A stretch of DNA of 64,000 nt from the NCBI RefSeq assembly GCF_042663885.1, contig NZ_JBHSXV010000001.1; one strand, 5' to 3'. Of this stretch, positions 23,191 through 31,877 are shown piece after piece. The position numbers and the translations under genes were made by a program. The DNA comes from Aquipuribacter hungaricus (GTDB taxonomy: Bacteria > Actinomycetota > Actinomycetes > Actinomycetales > JBBAYJ01). The number at the start of each line of letters is the position of its first letter. Position 1 is the stretch's first letter. Under the pieces are notes generated by a model. The model had not been told where the DNA came from, did no database searches, and saw nothing but the letters and a program-made list of their open reading frames with translations.

Positions 23191-26100
23191 GTGAGGCTGC
23201 GGTGGACGGTCGTCGGGGCGGGCGCGGAGGCGCCCGCTGTCCTCGACGTCCTGGTCACGTGCCCGCGGGGCACCCGTCTGCCTGCGGTGCTCGACCTGCT
23301 CCCGCCCCCGCTGTCGCTCGGCGGGCCGGGCGCCGCACCTGACGTCTCCGTCTCGGGCGTCGTCGTCGACGGCACGTCCGAGGTGGGGCACGCCCCGCTG
23401 CTCGACGGGGCCGTCCTCCGCCTCGGCAGCCCGCCGCCGGGCCGACCCGTCGCCCAGCACCTGCTCGAGCTGGCCGTGGTGGCCGGGCCGGACGCGGGCA
23501 CGGTCGTCCCCCTCGCCCGTGGTCGGCTGCGGCTGGGGCGGTCCGCGACGTGCGAGGTCAGGCTCACCGACCCGCGCCTGTCGCGCGAGCACTGCGTCCT
23601 CACGGTCACCCCGGCAGGCGTGCAGGTGCAGGACAACGGCTCGACCAACGGCACGGGCGGTGCCGGAGTCTCCTCGCACGTCGCGCTGGAGCAGGAGTGG
23701 CGTGCCGGGGCCGGCCGGTTCGTGCTGCGGCCGAGCACACGCCCTTGCGGAGCACGTCCTCTGCCGGACGGGCCGGGCGACGGCACGGTCCCCGTCAGGC
23801 CGCCCCCGCGCACCCGGTCGGTCGAGCGGGCGCCCGAGCTGCGTCTGCCTGCCGCCGCCCGGCAGGGACGGACGTCGACGTTCCCGCTGCTGGCCGTGGT
23901 CCTCCCGGCTCTCGCGGCCACCGGCCTGGCCTGGTGGACCGGCTCGGCCGTGTACCTGGTCCTCGCCGCGCTGGGTCCGCTGCTGGTGGCCGGGTCGTGG
24001 TGGACGTCGCGTCGGGACGCCCGCCGCGAGGGCCGCCTGGGACGGAAGGAGCACGCCCGTGCCGTCGCCGAGGTGCACGCTGCGGCCCGCGCCGCCGCCG
24101 ACGCCCTCGCGCGGGCGCAGCGGCAGGCCGTGCCCGACGCGACCGTCCTGCTCGAGCAGTGCGTGGACGTCGGCGGTCGCCTCTGGGAGCGCCACCACCG
24201 CGACGCCGACGCCCTGCGCGTGCGGCTGGGCCACTGCGTGCCGGGCGACGACCCCGGGCACGCCTCGCTCGCCCACCGGGTGCGGGTGACAGACCCGGCG
24301 GGCGGTTCCGTCACGGTCCGCACCGAGGACGACCTCGTCGTCCTCGACCTGCGGGAGGGCCCCGTCGGCGTCGTCGAGCCCGACGACGACCCGTCGTGCG
24401 CGCGCTCGGTCGTCGGGCAGCTCGTGGCGCTGCTCCCGCCCACGTCCCTCACCGTGGTCCCGGTCGTGAGCGGCGCGGCGCGCGACCGGTGGCGCTGGCT
24501 GGGCCTGCTCCCCCACGACCAGGACGAGGACACGACCTCAGCCGGCGCCGGGCTGCCGGACCCGGCCGCCGCGCTCGACCGTGCGCTCCGGACCGTCACC
24601 GCGCGGGCGGCGGTCACCCGACCGTCGTCCGCGGGCGACGCCACGGACGGGACCGGGCAGCCGGCCGCCGTGCTGGTCCTGGTCGACGACCCGGACGGCA
24701 CGGTGGACGACGCCAGGCTCCAGCGGCTGTCGGCGGCGGGCACCGTCGGCGTCCACGTGCTCGTGGTCGCCCGCAGCACGGACTCGCTCCCACGGACGTG
24801 CGCGCTCGTCGTGCACCCCGCCAGTCCCGACGGCGTGGAGGGCGTCCTGCTGCGGCCCGCGGACGGCGCCCGGGAGACGGCGGTCCTGGACCGGGCAGGG
24901 CCGGTGTGGGCGCTCCGGCTGGCCCGGGCGCTGGCCCCGCTGCGCCCGGCCGGTCCCGGCCCGGACGGCGCGCTGCCCGGCACCGTCTCCCTCGCCGACC
25001 TGGTGGACCTCGCCCCGGCCGCGACCGCCCGTCGGTGGGCAGAGCCGCCCGACGGGCTGCCGGTACCTCTCGGTGTCGGCCCGGCGGGGCCGGTGGTCGT
25101 CGACCTCACCACGGCGGGTCCGCACGCCCTGGTGGCCGGCACGACCGGGGCGGGCAAGTCGGAGCTGCTGCGGTCGTGGGTCCTGGCCATGGCGGCGACG
25201 CAGCCGCCGGACCGGCTCGCCGTCCTGCTCGTGGACTACAAGGGTGGTGCCACCTTCGACGACCTCTCCGGGCTGCCGCACTGCGTCGGGCTCCTCACCG
25301 ACCTGGACGGGGGCACGACGAGCCGGGTCCTGCACTCGCTGCGTGCCGAGGTGCGGCGCCGCGAGCGCCTCCTCTCTGGCGCAGGCGCGCGGGATGTCAC
25401 CGGGTACCGCCGAGCAGTCGGGGTCGCGGGCCCGGCGCTGCCGCGGCTGCTCGTCGTGGTCGACGAGTTCCGCGTCCTGGCCGACGACGCACCCGACGTC
25501 CTCGACCAGTTCGTGCGGCTGGCAGCGACCGGCCGCTCCCTCGGCATCCACCTCGTGCTGGCCACCCAGCGGCCGGGCGGGGTGGTGTCCACGGACATCC
25601 GCGCGAACGCCGGGCTCCGCATCGCCCTGCGGGTGCAGGACGTCGCCGAGTCGCGTGACGTGGTGGACCGGCCCGACGCCGCGTGGCTCCCTCCGACGGC
25701 ACCCGGCCGGGCCGTGGTCGTCGGCGCGGGCATCGAGGCGACGGTGCAGACCGCCTGGACGGGGGCCGGTGCCCAGCCACCCCGCACCAGCGTGCTGCCG
25801 GTCGACGGATGGAGCACGGCCGCGCCGGTCCTCACCCGACCGCCGGCCCGGCCGCCCGTCACAGCACCGTCGCCGGACGGGCCCGGAGGGGCCAAGGCCG
25901 TCGTCGACGCCGTGGCGGAGGCGGCGCGGCTCACCGGCGCCCGCCCGGCGGTGGGCCCGTGGCTGCCCCCGCTGCCTGCCCGCCTCGAGGCCGAGGACCC
26001 CGTCGTCGTGGACGCGCCCCTCCGGGAGGACCGCGACGGACCCGGCACAGCCGTCGGCGCGCAGGACGACGGCGGGGACGGCCTCGTCCTGGCCGTGGCA

Positions 26101-27441
26101 GACCTGCCGTGGTCGCAGGCCCGGGCGCTGGTGCGGTGGCGACCGGTCCTCGACGGGCCGCTGCTCGTGCTCGGGAGCAGCCGGAGCGGGCGGTCGACGA
26201 CCCTGCTGACGACCGCCCGGGCGGCAGCCGGTGCCGGCATCCCGGTGATGTGCCTGCGCGGGGGCGACGGGCTGGACGACCACACCGTCGACGTCCTCGT
26301 CGCCCTGGCGTCCTCACCTCCGGGTGGGGCTGCCATCGGCGGCGGGGAGGGACATGGCGCAGATGACCAGGTGGCCGCGTGCCGGGTGCTCCTGCTCGTC
26401 GACGACGTGGACGAGCTGCTCGACCCCGGCGCGGACCCCGAGGCCGCCGACCTCCTGCTGCGCCTCGTCCGCTCGGGCCACCGGGACGGTGTCGGCCTCG
26501 TCCTCGCCGGCGGCCGGGCCCTGGCGGCGTCGCGCCTGGCGGCGGGTGCCCGCGCACGGCTGGTGCACCGGACCGTCGACCGTGGCGACGCGATGCTCGC
26601 CGGGGTCCCGTCGGAGGCACCCGTCCTGCCGCACCACACCGGCCGCTGCCACGTCGTCGGCCTCGACACCCTGGCCAGCGACGCCGGGCTGGACGCCGGG
26701 ACGCCTGTGCCCGCCGTCGAGGCGCAGGTCCTCGACCCTGGCTCGCCCTCCCAGCCCTCCGGTCCGGCGCCCGGCTGGCTCCCGCGGGCTCTGCCTGCCT
26801 CGCTGGCCCTGTCGACGCTGCCGACCGCGCGGGGCCTGGTGGTCGCGCTGGGCGCGACCCCCTCGGGTGGGCCCTGGTGGCTGGACCTCGGTCGCGGCGG
26901 GCTCGTCGTCGTCGCGGGCCCGGCAAGGAGCGGGCGCACCACCGCACTGGGGTCGGTCGCAGTGCAGGCGGCTGCCGCAAGGCTGCGGGTCGCCCACCCA
27001 GGTGACGCCTCATCGGCTGCGGCCATGGGCGTCGGGACGCTGCAGGAACCCACCCCGCCCGACAGGGCGGCCACAGCCGACAGACCCGCCGCGCCCGCCG
27101 ACCTCCTGCTGCTCGACGACGTCGACCGCAGTCCGGCCGACGACCTGGCGGCGCTCGAGCAGTGGCTCACGACAGGCGGAGGACCGCTGCAGCCCCTGCT
27201 CACGGTCGGGGCGACCGTGGTCGTGGCCGGGTCGACGGCGTGGTTGGCCGACGGCTTCCGCGGGCTGCCCGCCCTGGCGCGGCAGGTCGGGCGGGGCCTC
27301 GTCCTCTCCCCCGGGCGCACCGACCTGCGCGACGTCCTCGGCGTCCGGGGTGGTCCGGTGCAGCGCGAGCACCGTCCGGGGCGGGGGCTCGCGGTCGACC
27401 GCGGCGAGGTCACGCGTGTCCAGATCGCCTACCCGCAGTGA
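23191..27441 (+). CDS. FHA-domain FtsK/SpoIIIE ATPase, EccC-like
   Basis: A 1416-residue protein. An FHA phosphothreonine-binding domain occupies about residues 90-180 (LRLGRSATCEVRLTDPRL, SREH, NGSTNGT). Two membrane helices follow at about 230-270, then three FtsK/SpoIIIE ATPase modules. The first has a full Walker A, GTTGAGKSE (650-658), and Walker B, LLVVVDEF (about 752). The second (GSSRSGRS, near 995) and third (GPARSGRT, near 1243) have Arg in place of the Walker lysine, so they probably bind substrate rather than hydrolyse ATP, as in EccC of type VII secretion. No WXG100, EccB, EccD or MycP gene is nearby. GTG 23191 follows GGGAGGGG. Confidence 0.88.
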   Translation: MRLRWTVVGAGAEAPAVLDVLVTCPRGTRLPAVLDLLPPPLSLGGPGAAPDVSVSGVVVDGTSEVGHAPLLDGAVLRLGSPPPGRPVAQHLLELAVVAGPDAGTVVPLARGRLRLGRSATCEVRLTDPRLSREHCVLTVTPAGVQVQDNGSTNGTGGAGVSSHVALEQEWRAGAGRFVLRPSTRPCGARPLPDGPGDGTVPVRPPPRTRSVERAPELRLPAAARQGRTSTFPLLAVVLPALAATGLAWWTGSAVYLVLAALGPLLVAGSWWTSRRDARREGRLGRKEHARAVAEVHAAARAAADALARAQRQAVPDATVLLEQCVDVGGRLWERHHRDADALRVRLGHCVPGDDPGHASLAHRVRVTDPAGGSVTVRTEDDLVVLDLREGPVGVVEPDDDPSCARSVVGQLVALLPPTSLTVVPVVSGAARDRWRWLGLLPHDQDEDTTSAGAGLPDPAAALDRALRTVTARAAVTRPSSAGDATDGTGQPAAVLVLVDDPDGTVDDARLQRLSAAGTVGVHVLVVARSTDSLPRTCALVVHPASPDGVEGVLLRPADGARETAVLDRAGPVWALRLARALAPLRPAGPGPDGALPGTVSLADLVDLAPAATARRWAEPPDGLPVPLGVGPAGPVVVDLTTAGPHALVAGTTGAGKSELLRSWVLAMAATQPPDRLAVLLVDYKGGATFDDLSGLPHCVGLLTDLDGGTTSRVLHSLRAEVRRRERLLSGAGARDVTGYRRAVGVAGPALPRLLVVVDEFRVLADDAPDVLDQFVRLAATGRSLGIHLVLATQRPGGVVSTDIRANAGLRIALRVQDVAESRDVVDRPDAAWLPPTAPGRAVVVGAGIEATVQTAWTGAGAQPPRTSVLPVDGWSTAAPVLTRPPARPPVTAPSPDGPGGAKAVVDAVAEAARLTGARPAVGPWLPPLPARLEAEDPVVVDAPLREDRDGPGTAVGAQDDGGDGLVLAVADLPWSQARALVRWRPVLDGPLLVLGSSRSGRSTTLLTTARAAAGAGIPVMCLRGGDGLDDHTVDVLVALASSPPGGAAIGGGEGHGADDQVAACRVLLLVDDVDELLDPGADPEAADLLLRLVRSGHRDGVGLVLAGGRALAASRLAAGARARLVHRTVDRGDAMLAGVPSEAPVLPHHTGRCHVVGLDTLASDAGLDAGTPVPAVEAQVLDPGSPSQPSGPAPGWLPRALPASLALSTLPTARGLVVALGATPSGGPWWLDLGRGGLVVVAGPARSGRTTALGSVAVQAAAARLRVAHPGDASSAAAMGVGTLQEPTPPDRAATADRPAAPADLLLLDDVDRSPADDLAALEQWLTTGGGPLQPLLTVGATVVVAGSTAWLADGFRGLPALARQVGRGLVLSPGRTDLRDVLGVRGGPVQREHRPGRGLAVDRGEVTRVQIAYPQ

Positions 27442-27581
27442 CCAGGTGGGAGCCGGGCGGCACCGTTCCGGGTGGGGACCCCCTGAACGGGTATGGCGGA
27501 CGACCGACCTACGACAACCGCGCCCAGCGCGCTCCCCCGGCCCGATACCGTCAGCAGCACCCGAACGAGAGGTCCCACCCC
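27442..27581 (+). promoter_or_regulatory. Upstream region of the anti-sigma/sigma pair
   Basis: The 140-bp gap contains GGGTAT at 27489-27494, the -10 hexamer favoured by SigB/SigF-type sigma factors, and a GTTCC upstream at 27465. The spacing of 20 or more bases is longer than the usual 14-17, so self-regulation by the downstream sigma factor is only a suggestion. Confidence 0.25.
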
Positions 27582-28046
27582 ATGACGTCCGCGCCCTCCG
27601 CGCCCCACCAGCGCGACGGACACGTCGACCGCAGCGACACCCCGCTCTCCGTCGACCAGCTCGGTCCGGACGTCGTCGAGATCGAGCTGCCCGCCGACCC
27701 CGCCTACCTCGGGGTCGTCCGGACGGCGTGCGCCGGCCTCGGTGCCCGCCTCGACCTCACGCTGGACGAGATCGAGGACCTGCGCATCGCTGTCGACGAG
27801 GCCTGCACGCTCGTGCTCCCCGCCGCCCGTTCCACCACCCCCAGCACCGCGGTCCGGCTGCGCGCCACGTTCCGGGTGTCCGACGACGCCCTCGCCGTCC
27901 GGGTGCAGGGCCCCAACCCCGCCCTCCCCGTCGAGACCAGCTACGCCTGGGCCGTCCTCGAGGCGCTGGCCGGCGACGTCAGCAGCGGTGTCGAGGCCGG
28001 CGGCTCGTGGATATCGCTCGCCCACTCACGTGCCAGAGCGGCCTGA
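27582..28046 (+). CDS. RsbW/UsfX-like anti-sigma factor (HATPase_c fold)
   Basis: A 154-residue protein with a disordered 30-residue start and then a GHKL-type fold: IELPADPAYLGVVRTACAG, the helix DLTLDEIEDLRIAVDEACTLVL, strands VRLRATFRVSDDALAVRVQG, and the closing segment SWISLAHSR. It lies directly upstream of a SigB/SigF-type sigma factor, the usual position of its antagonist. The metal-binding asparagine of the N box in true kinases is not evident, since the helix reads DEACTLVL as in UsfX-like proteins. It therefore may bind the sigma factor without strong kinase activity. ATG 27582 is preceded by GAGAGG. Confidence 0.75.
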   Translation: MTSAPSAPHQRDGHVDRSDTPLSVDQLGPDVVEIELPADPAYLGVVRTACAGLGARLDLTLDEIEDLRIAVDEACTLVLPAARSTTPSTAVRLRATFRVSDDALAVRVQGPNPALPVETSYAWAVLEALAGDVSSGVEAGGSWISLAHSRARAA

Positions 28047-28047
28047 C

Positions 28048-29019
28048 GTGCCCGCCCGTACCGCGGGCGGTCGCCCCCCGGCGATGAGGACGGCCGTCGA
28101 CGAGACCGCCCTCGACGTCCCGGCGCCGGCAGCGGCCGTCGAGACCGAGGGCACCGACGGGTCGGCCGCCGACGCACCCGCGCCTCCCGCAGGCCCTGCC
28201 CCGAGCGACCCCGCGCCCGCCGACGAGCCCCACCCGGACGAGATCGAGCACCACGCGCTCCCCACCCCGTCCGTGGCGGACCGGACCGAGTCGGAGAAGC
28301 TGCTCCAGCGCCTCGCCGAGACCCCCGAGGGCGACCCCTCCCGCGCCGCCCTGCGCGACGCGGTCGTCACCAGCCACCTGCCGCTCGTCCACCACATCGC
28401 CCGCCGCTTCCACGGTCGCGGCGAGCCCCACGACGACGTCGTGCAGGTGGGCACCATCGGGCTCATCAAGGCCGTGGACCGCTTCGAGCCCGGTCGCGGG
28501 GTGCCGTTCGCCGGGTACGCCGTGCCCACCGTCACCGGGGAGATCCGCCGGTACTTCCGCGACCGTGCGGGCAGCGTCCGGCTCCCCCGCCGGGTGCAGG
28601 AGTTCCAGGTCGCCGTCACCCAGGCCCGCGAGACGCTCACCCACCAGCTCGGCCGCACGCCCACCGTCGAGGAGGTCGCGCACCTGGCGGGGCTCGACAC
28701 CGACACCGTCCTGGAGGTGCTCGAGAGCGCGTACTCGCTGAGCACGGTGCCGCTCGACGTCGACAACGGCGTCAGCGAGTCCCTCGGCGAGGAGGACGTC
28801 GCGCTCGACGAGGTCCTCACCCGTGCCACGCTGCGCCCCGTGCTGGCCAAGCTCGCCCCGCGCGAGCGCCGCATCATCGCGCTGCGGTTCGTGCGCGGGA
28901 TGTCGCAGGCGCAGATCGCCGAGGAGGTCGGGCTCAGCCAGATGCACGTGTCACGGCTGCTGAGCAAGACCCTCGCCCGGCTCCGCGCCGAGATGTCCAA
29001 GCCCGACCCGTCCGCCTGA
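28048..29019 (+). CDS. sigF: SigB/SigF/SigG-family RNA polymerase sigma factor
   Basis: A 323-residue alternative sigma factor for stress or developmental genes. After an acidic Ala/Pro-rich extension of about 80 residues come region 2 (HLPLVHHIARRFHGRGEP, DDVVQVGTIGLIKAVDRFEP), region 3 (VRLPRRVQEFQVAVTQAR, GRTPTVEEVAHLAGLD) and region 4 (LAPRERRIIALRFVRGMSQA, then QIAEEVGLSQMHVSRLL). GTG 28048 lies two bases after the anti-sigma stop; an earlier GTG at 28030 and an ATG at 28084 are possible. The pair should form a partner-switching module, but no anti-anti-sigma gene is next to it. Confidence 0.88.
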   Translation: MPARTAGGRPPAMRTAVDETALDVPAPAAAVETEGTDGSAADAPAPPAGPAPSDPAPADEPHPDEIEHHALPTPSVADRTESEKLLQRLAETPEGDPSRAALRDAVVTSHLPLVHHIARRFHGRGEPHDDVVQVGTIGLIKAVDRFEPGRGVPFAGYAVPTVTGEIRRYFRDRAGSVRLPRRVQEFQVAVTQARETLTHQLGRTPTVEEVAHLAGLDTDTVLEVLESAYSLSTVPLDVDNGVSESLGEEDVALDEVLTRATLRPVLAKLAPRERRIIALRFVRGMSQAQIAEEVGLSQMHVSRLLSKTLARLRAEMSKPDPSA

Positions 29020-29062
29020 CCCGGACCCGACCGCCTGCCACGACCTCCCGCGACGACCGCCC

Positions 29063-29518
29063 TCAGAACACCGGGGGCGGCTCCTCGGCGTCGGCGGCGC
29101 CCGCCCGGTCGGTCGCGAGCATCGACACCGCGACCAGCCCGGCGACCGCCAGCGCCAGCGCGACGACGGTCACGACGCCGATCCCGGGGTTGTCGGCGAA
29201 GGTGAGCAGCGCCCGCCCGCCCAGGCTCAGCGCGACCAGCGCGACCAGGACCTGCACGGTGAGGAAGATGCCGGTCGGCCACCGCCGGCCGCGCAGGAAG
29301 CCGCGGGCCGCCTCGAGCAGCAGGTAGGCGGCACCGGCCGCCACCCCGCCGACGGCGGCGGCCAGGACGAGCGAGCCGCCCTGCACCCCGGCCAGCAGAG
29401 CTGTGACGGCTCCCCCGGCGGCGACGAGGGCCTCGACGCCGGCGACGCCCGCCGCGAGCAGCCGTCCGGTGCGTGCCCGCGAGGGCCGGGGACCGGGCTG
29501 TGCGGGGGCCTCGTCCAT
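29063..29518 (-). CDS. Four-helix membrane protein of unknown function
   Basis: A 151-residue protein with four hydrophobic segments at about residues 20-43, 48-70, 83-103 and 112-133 and a charged N-terminus. Gly/Ala/Leu-rich helices and the short cytosolic loop RGFLRGRRWPTG resemble small integral membrane proteins common in actinobacteria, but no named family is recognised. It is convergent with the sigma factor gene and divergent from whiB1. Confidence 0.65.
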   Translation of the reverse strand: MDEAPAQPGPRPSRARTGRLLAAGVAGVEALVAAGGAVTALLAGVQGGSLVLAAAVGGVAAGAAYLLLEAARGFLRGRRWPTGIFLTVQVLVALVALSLGGRALLTFADNPGIGVVTVVALALAVAGLVAVSMLATDRAGAADAEEPPPVF

Positions 29519-29735
29519 GCCCCCACGCTAGCCACCGACCCTCGGTGCCAGCGTCCCGGCGGGCCACGGCCGAGCCCGAGGGCACCCGGGAACAAGCCGT
29601 GGGAGCGCGCTCTTACCACAAGCAGACGACCACCGACGCCCCGGGTGGTGCGGCGAGGTTTGGTTCCTGCTGTCACGGGTAGGAGTCACTACAGAGTCAG
29701 TCACATCACGGGCAGACGACGGCGGGGTTACAGGC

Positions 29736-29764
29736 TTGTGACGCAGTTGGCACAACTAACTGCG
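29736..29764. promoter_or_regulatory. Nested inverted repeats upstream of whiB1
   Basis: CGCAGTT (29742-29748) pairs with AACTGCG (29758-29764); inside it AGTTG-GCA-CAACT (29745-29757) is a 13-base palindrome; TTGTG (29736) and CACAA (29751) form a third, longer-spaced pair. The spacing does not fit the 16-bp CRP consensus. It looks like a compound regulator site, with unknown binder. Confidence 0.45.
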
Positions 29765-29773
29765 CCGCGGGTG

Positions 29774-29791
29774 TTGTGAAGCCCTTCACGA
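29774..29791. promoter_or_regulatory. Rex-type redox operator upstream of whiB1
   Basis: TTGTGAAGCCCTTCACGA matches the Rex operator TTGTGAA-N4-TTCACAA at 13 of 14 informative positions. It lies about 165 bp before the whiB1 start, in the probable promoter. Rex itself is encoded in this window (54736-55530), so repression of whiB1 at low NADH/NAD+ ratio is a plausible inference. Confidence 0.55.
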
Positions 29792-29954
29792 GGTGGTTTC
29801 TTAGTACCAGGAAGGCGCGGGGCACGACAGCCCGCGCCGAGCGACGGATGGTGGCACCCCCTTGCCGCTGTGCCCGGGCGTCCTCCTGACGCGGGGCCCG
29901 ACCGACGTGAAACTCGCACGGCCCCCCGTGCGTTGACGCGAAGTGGAGAGAACC

Positions 29955-30203
29955 ATGGACTGGCGTGACCGTGCTGCGTGCCTCGACGAGGACCCGGAGC
30001 TGTTCTTCCCGATCGGCAACACCGGCCCCGCGATCCTCCAGATCGAGGAGGCCAAGGCGGTGTGCCGCCGCTGCGACGTGGTGGACACCTGCCTCAAGTG
30101 GGCCATCGAGTCCGGCCAGGACTCGGGCGTCTGGGGCGGCATGAGCGAGGACGAGCGACGCGCCCTCAAGCGCCGCGCCGCCCGCGCCCGCCGCGCCGGC
30201 TGA
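29955..30203 (+). CDS. whiB1: WhiB1-type iron-sulfur transcription regulator
   Basis: An 82-residue WhiB protein. Four cysteines bind a [4Fe-4S] cluster: Cys9 in RAACLDEDP and the group AVCRRCDVVDTC further on. The G[V/I]WGG turn (SGVWGGMSEDERRALKRR) and the basic C-terminus complete the signature. The start MDWRDRAACLDEDPELFFP closely resembles mycobacterial WhiB1, an essential NO-sensitive regulator that contacts the main sigma factor. ATG 29955 follows GTGGAGAG at a good distance. The convergent neighbour is a PdtaS-type kinase, the same arrangement as Rv3219-Rv3220c in M. tuberculosis. Confidence 0.93.
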   Translation: MDWRDRAACLDEDPELFFPIGNTGPAILQIEEAKAVCRRCDVVDTCLKWAIESGQDSGVWGGMSEDERRALKRRAARARRAG

Positions 30204-30224
30204 GCAGCCCGCACCAGCACCTCA

Positions 30225-30260
30225 CGGAGGGCGTCCCACCTGCGGGTGGGGCGCCCTCCG
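30225..30260. terminator. Strong bidirectional terminator between whiB1 and pdtaS
   Basis: A 16-bp stem (30225-30240 with 30245-30260, one G-U pair) closes over loop TGCG. It lies 22 bp after the whiB1 stop and 39 bp before the end of the convergent kinase gene, so it can serve both. No long T tract follows on either side. Confidence 0.75.
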
Positions 30261-30298
30261 TCGTCGTCCCCGCGGCGCTCTCGGCAGACACGAGCGTT

Positions 30299-31804
30299 TC
30301 AGCGCAGGACGACCTCGATGGTCGCCCGGGTCCCGCCCTCGGGCCGGGTGCCCCGGACGAACGAGCCGTTGAGCTCGGTCCGGACGAGGTTGTCGACGAT
30401 CCGGGTGCCCAGGCCGTGGGTGTGGTGCCCGTCCATCCCCTGCCCGTCGTCGTCGACGTGGACGACCAGCCGGGACCCCTCGCGCTGGGCGTTGACGGTG
30501 ATCGTGCCGCGCGTGGTCCCCTCGACCGCGCCGGCCGGGAACCCGTGCTCGGCCGCGTTGCTCACGAGCTCGTTGAGCACGAGGACGAGCGGGGTCGCGT
30601 CGGCGGCCTGCACCCGGCCGAAGCTGCCCTCCCGCACCAGGCGCACCCGGCCGTCGGCGGTGGCCAGGTCGAGGGCGTTGCGGAGCCCGGTGTCGACGAC
30701 GGAGTCGAACGGCACCGACTCGTCGATCTCGTGGGCGAGGGTGTCGTAGACCCCGGCGATCGCGGCGATCCGGCGCCCGGCCTCCTGCAGCTCGCTGCGG
30801 GCCTCGTCGCTGGAGGTGCGCCGGGCCTGTAGCCGCAGCAGGGCGGACACGGTCTGGAGGTTGTTCTTCACCCGGTGGTGGATCTCCCGGATGGTCGCCT
30901 CCTTGGTCATGAGCGCCCGCTCGGAGCGCCGGACCTCGGTGACGTCGCGGACCAGGACGAGCGCGCCGACCCGCTCGGGCACCGCGCCGGAGCCGCGCAT
31001 GAGCGGGACGGCCCGCAGCGACAGCACCGACCCGCGCATCTCCAGGTCGCAGCGCCACGGCGCGCGGCCCATGACGACGAGCGGCAGCGCCTCGTCGACC
31101 GGGTCGCGCTCCTGCAGGCTCGCGGTGACGACCTCGGCCAGGGAGCGCCCGCTCACCGTGACCACGCCGACCCGCCGGAACGCCGACACGGCGTTGGGCG
31201 AGGCGTAGGTGACCACGCCGTCGGCGTCCATCCTCAGCAGGCCGTCGCCGACGCGGGGAGCCCCACGGCGGGGACCGGTCGGGGTGGAGCCGTAGGGGTA
31301 GCTGCCCTCGGCGAGCATGCCGAGCAGGTGCGACCCGCTCTCGCGGTACACCAGCTCCAGCCGGCCGGGGGTGCGGGTGGAGCTCGGGTCGGTGCTGCGG
31401 ACCACGACGCCGATGACGTCGGTGAGGCCGGCCTTGTCGCGCCGGCGCACCGGGAACAGGTCGACCTGCCACTGCTGGTCGGCGTCGTCCAGGGGCTGGC
31501 CGTCCTCCGCGAGCGGCACGTCCACCGGGACGGCGGTGCCCTGCGCGGCGCAGTCCAGGCGCTGGGTGAGCCCGGGTCGGGCGACGCTGCCCACGACGTC
31601 GTCGTAGTAGACGGTCGCCCACGTGCTCGGGCGGGCGTGGGCGACGGCGGACCAGCCCCCGGACCGGTCGCGGACCCACAGCACGAGGTCGGCGAAGCAC
31701 AGGTCGGAGACGAGCTGCCAGTCCCCCACCAGGGTGCGCAGCCACTCCACGTCGGGCTCGGCGACGTCGGCGTGGCGCCGGACGATGTCGGTGATGGTGG
31801 TCAC
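30299..31804 (-). CDS. pdtaS: PdtaS-type cytosolic sensor histidine kinase
   Basis: A 501-residue kinase without membrane helices. The N-terminal GAF-like domain is about residues 1-150, a PAS domain about 190-300 (LLRMDADGVVTYASPNAVSA), then a HisKA_2 domain with EIHHRVKNNLQT (His309/His310), and a HATPase_c domain with NELVSNAAEHGF, DDGQGMD and GLGTRIV. PdtaS orthologues phosphorylate the antiterminator-type regulator PdtaR and respond to copper, NO or nucleotide signals. No response regulator gene is adjacent, as expected because pdtaR is usually elsewhere. The start is GTG 31802-31804. Confidence 0.88.
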   Translation of the reverse strand: MTTITDIVRRHADVAEPDVEWLRTLVGDWQLVSDLCFADLVLWVRDRSGGWSAVAHARPSTWATVYYDDVVGSVARPGLTQRLDCAAQGTAVPVDVPLAEDGQPLDDADQQWQVDLFPVRRRDKAGLTDVIGVVVRSTDPSSTRTPGRLELVYRESGSHLLGMLAEGSYPYGSTPTGPRRGAPRVGDGLLRMDADGVVTYASPNAVSAFRRVGVVTVSGRSLAEVVTASLQERDPVDEALPLVVMGRAPWRCDLEMRGSVLSLRAVPLMRGSGAVPERVGALVLVRDVTEVRRSERALMTKEATIREIHHRVKNNLQTVSALLRLQARRTSSDEARSELQEAGRRIAAIAGVYDTLAHEIDESVPFDSVVDTGLRNALDLATADGRVRLVREGSFGRVQAADATPLVLVLNELVSNAAEHGFPAGAVEGTTRGTITVNAQREGSRLVVHVDDDGQGMDGHHTHGLGTRIVDNLVRTELNGSFVRGTRPEGGTRATIEVVLR

Positions 31805-31877
31805 CGCCCCAGGGTGCCGTGGCCGGCCGCGGCACGACCACGCGGGGTCACCCGGGCGGCCCCGTGCACGTCGCCGC

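Larger units (their letters stand above)
29519..29954. other. Long whiB1 leader/promoter region
   Basis: A 436-bp gene-free stretch. The half nearer whiB1 holds several dyads: nested inverted repeats at 29736-29764 and the Rex-like operator at 29774-29791. TTTCTTAGTAC near 29797-29807 may hold the -10 element, in which case the operator overlaps the promoter. The remaining 5' half shows no gene or RNA that I can support. Short open frames have no start signals. Confidence 0.55.

Noticed and set aside
29736..29755. CRP-type site upstream of whiB1
   Set aside because: The TTGTG and CACAA arms are 20 bp end to end, longer than the 16-bp TGTGA-N6-TCACA consensus, so the CRP reading is not supported.
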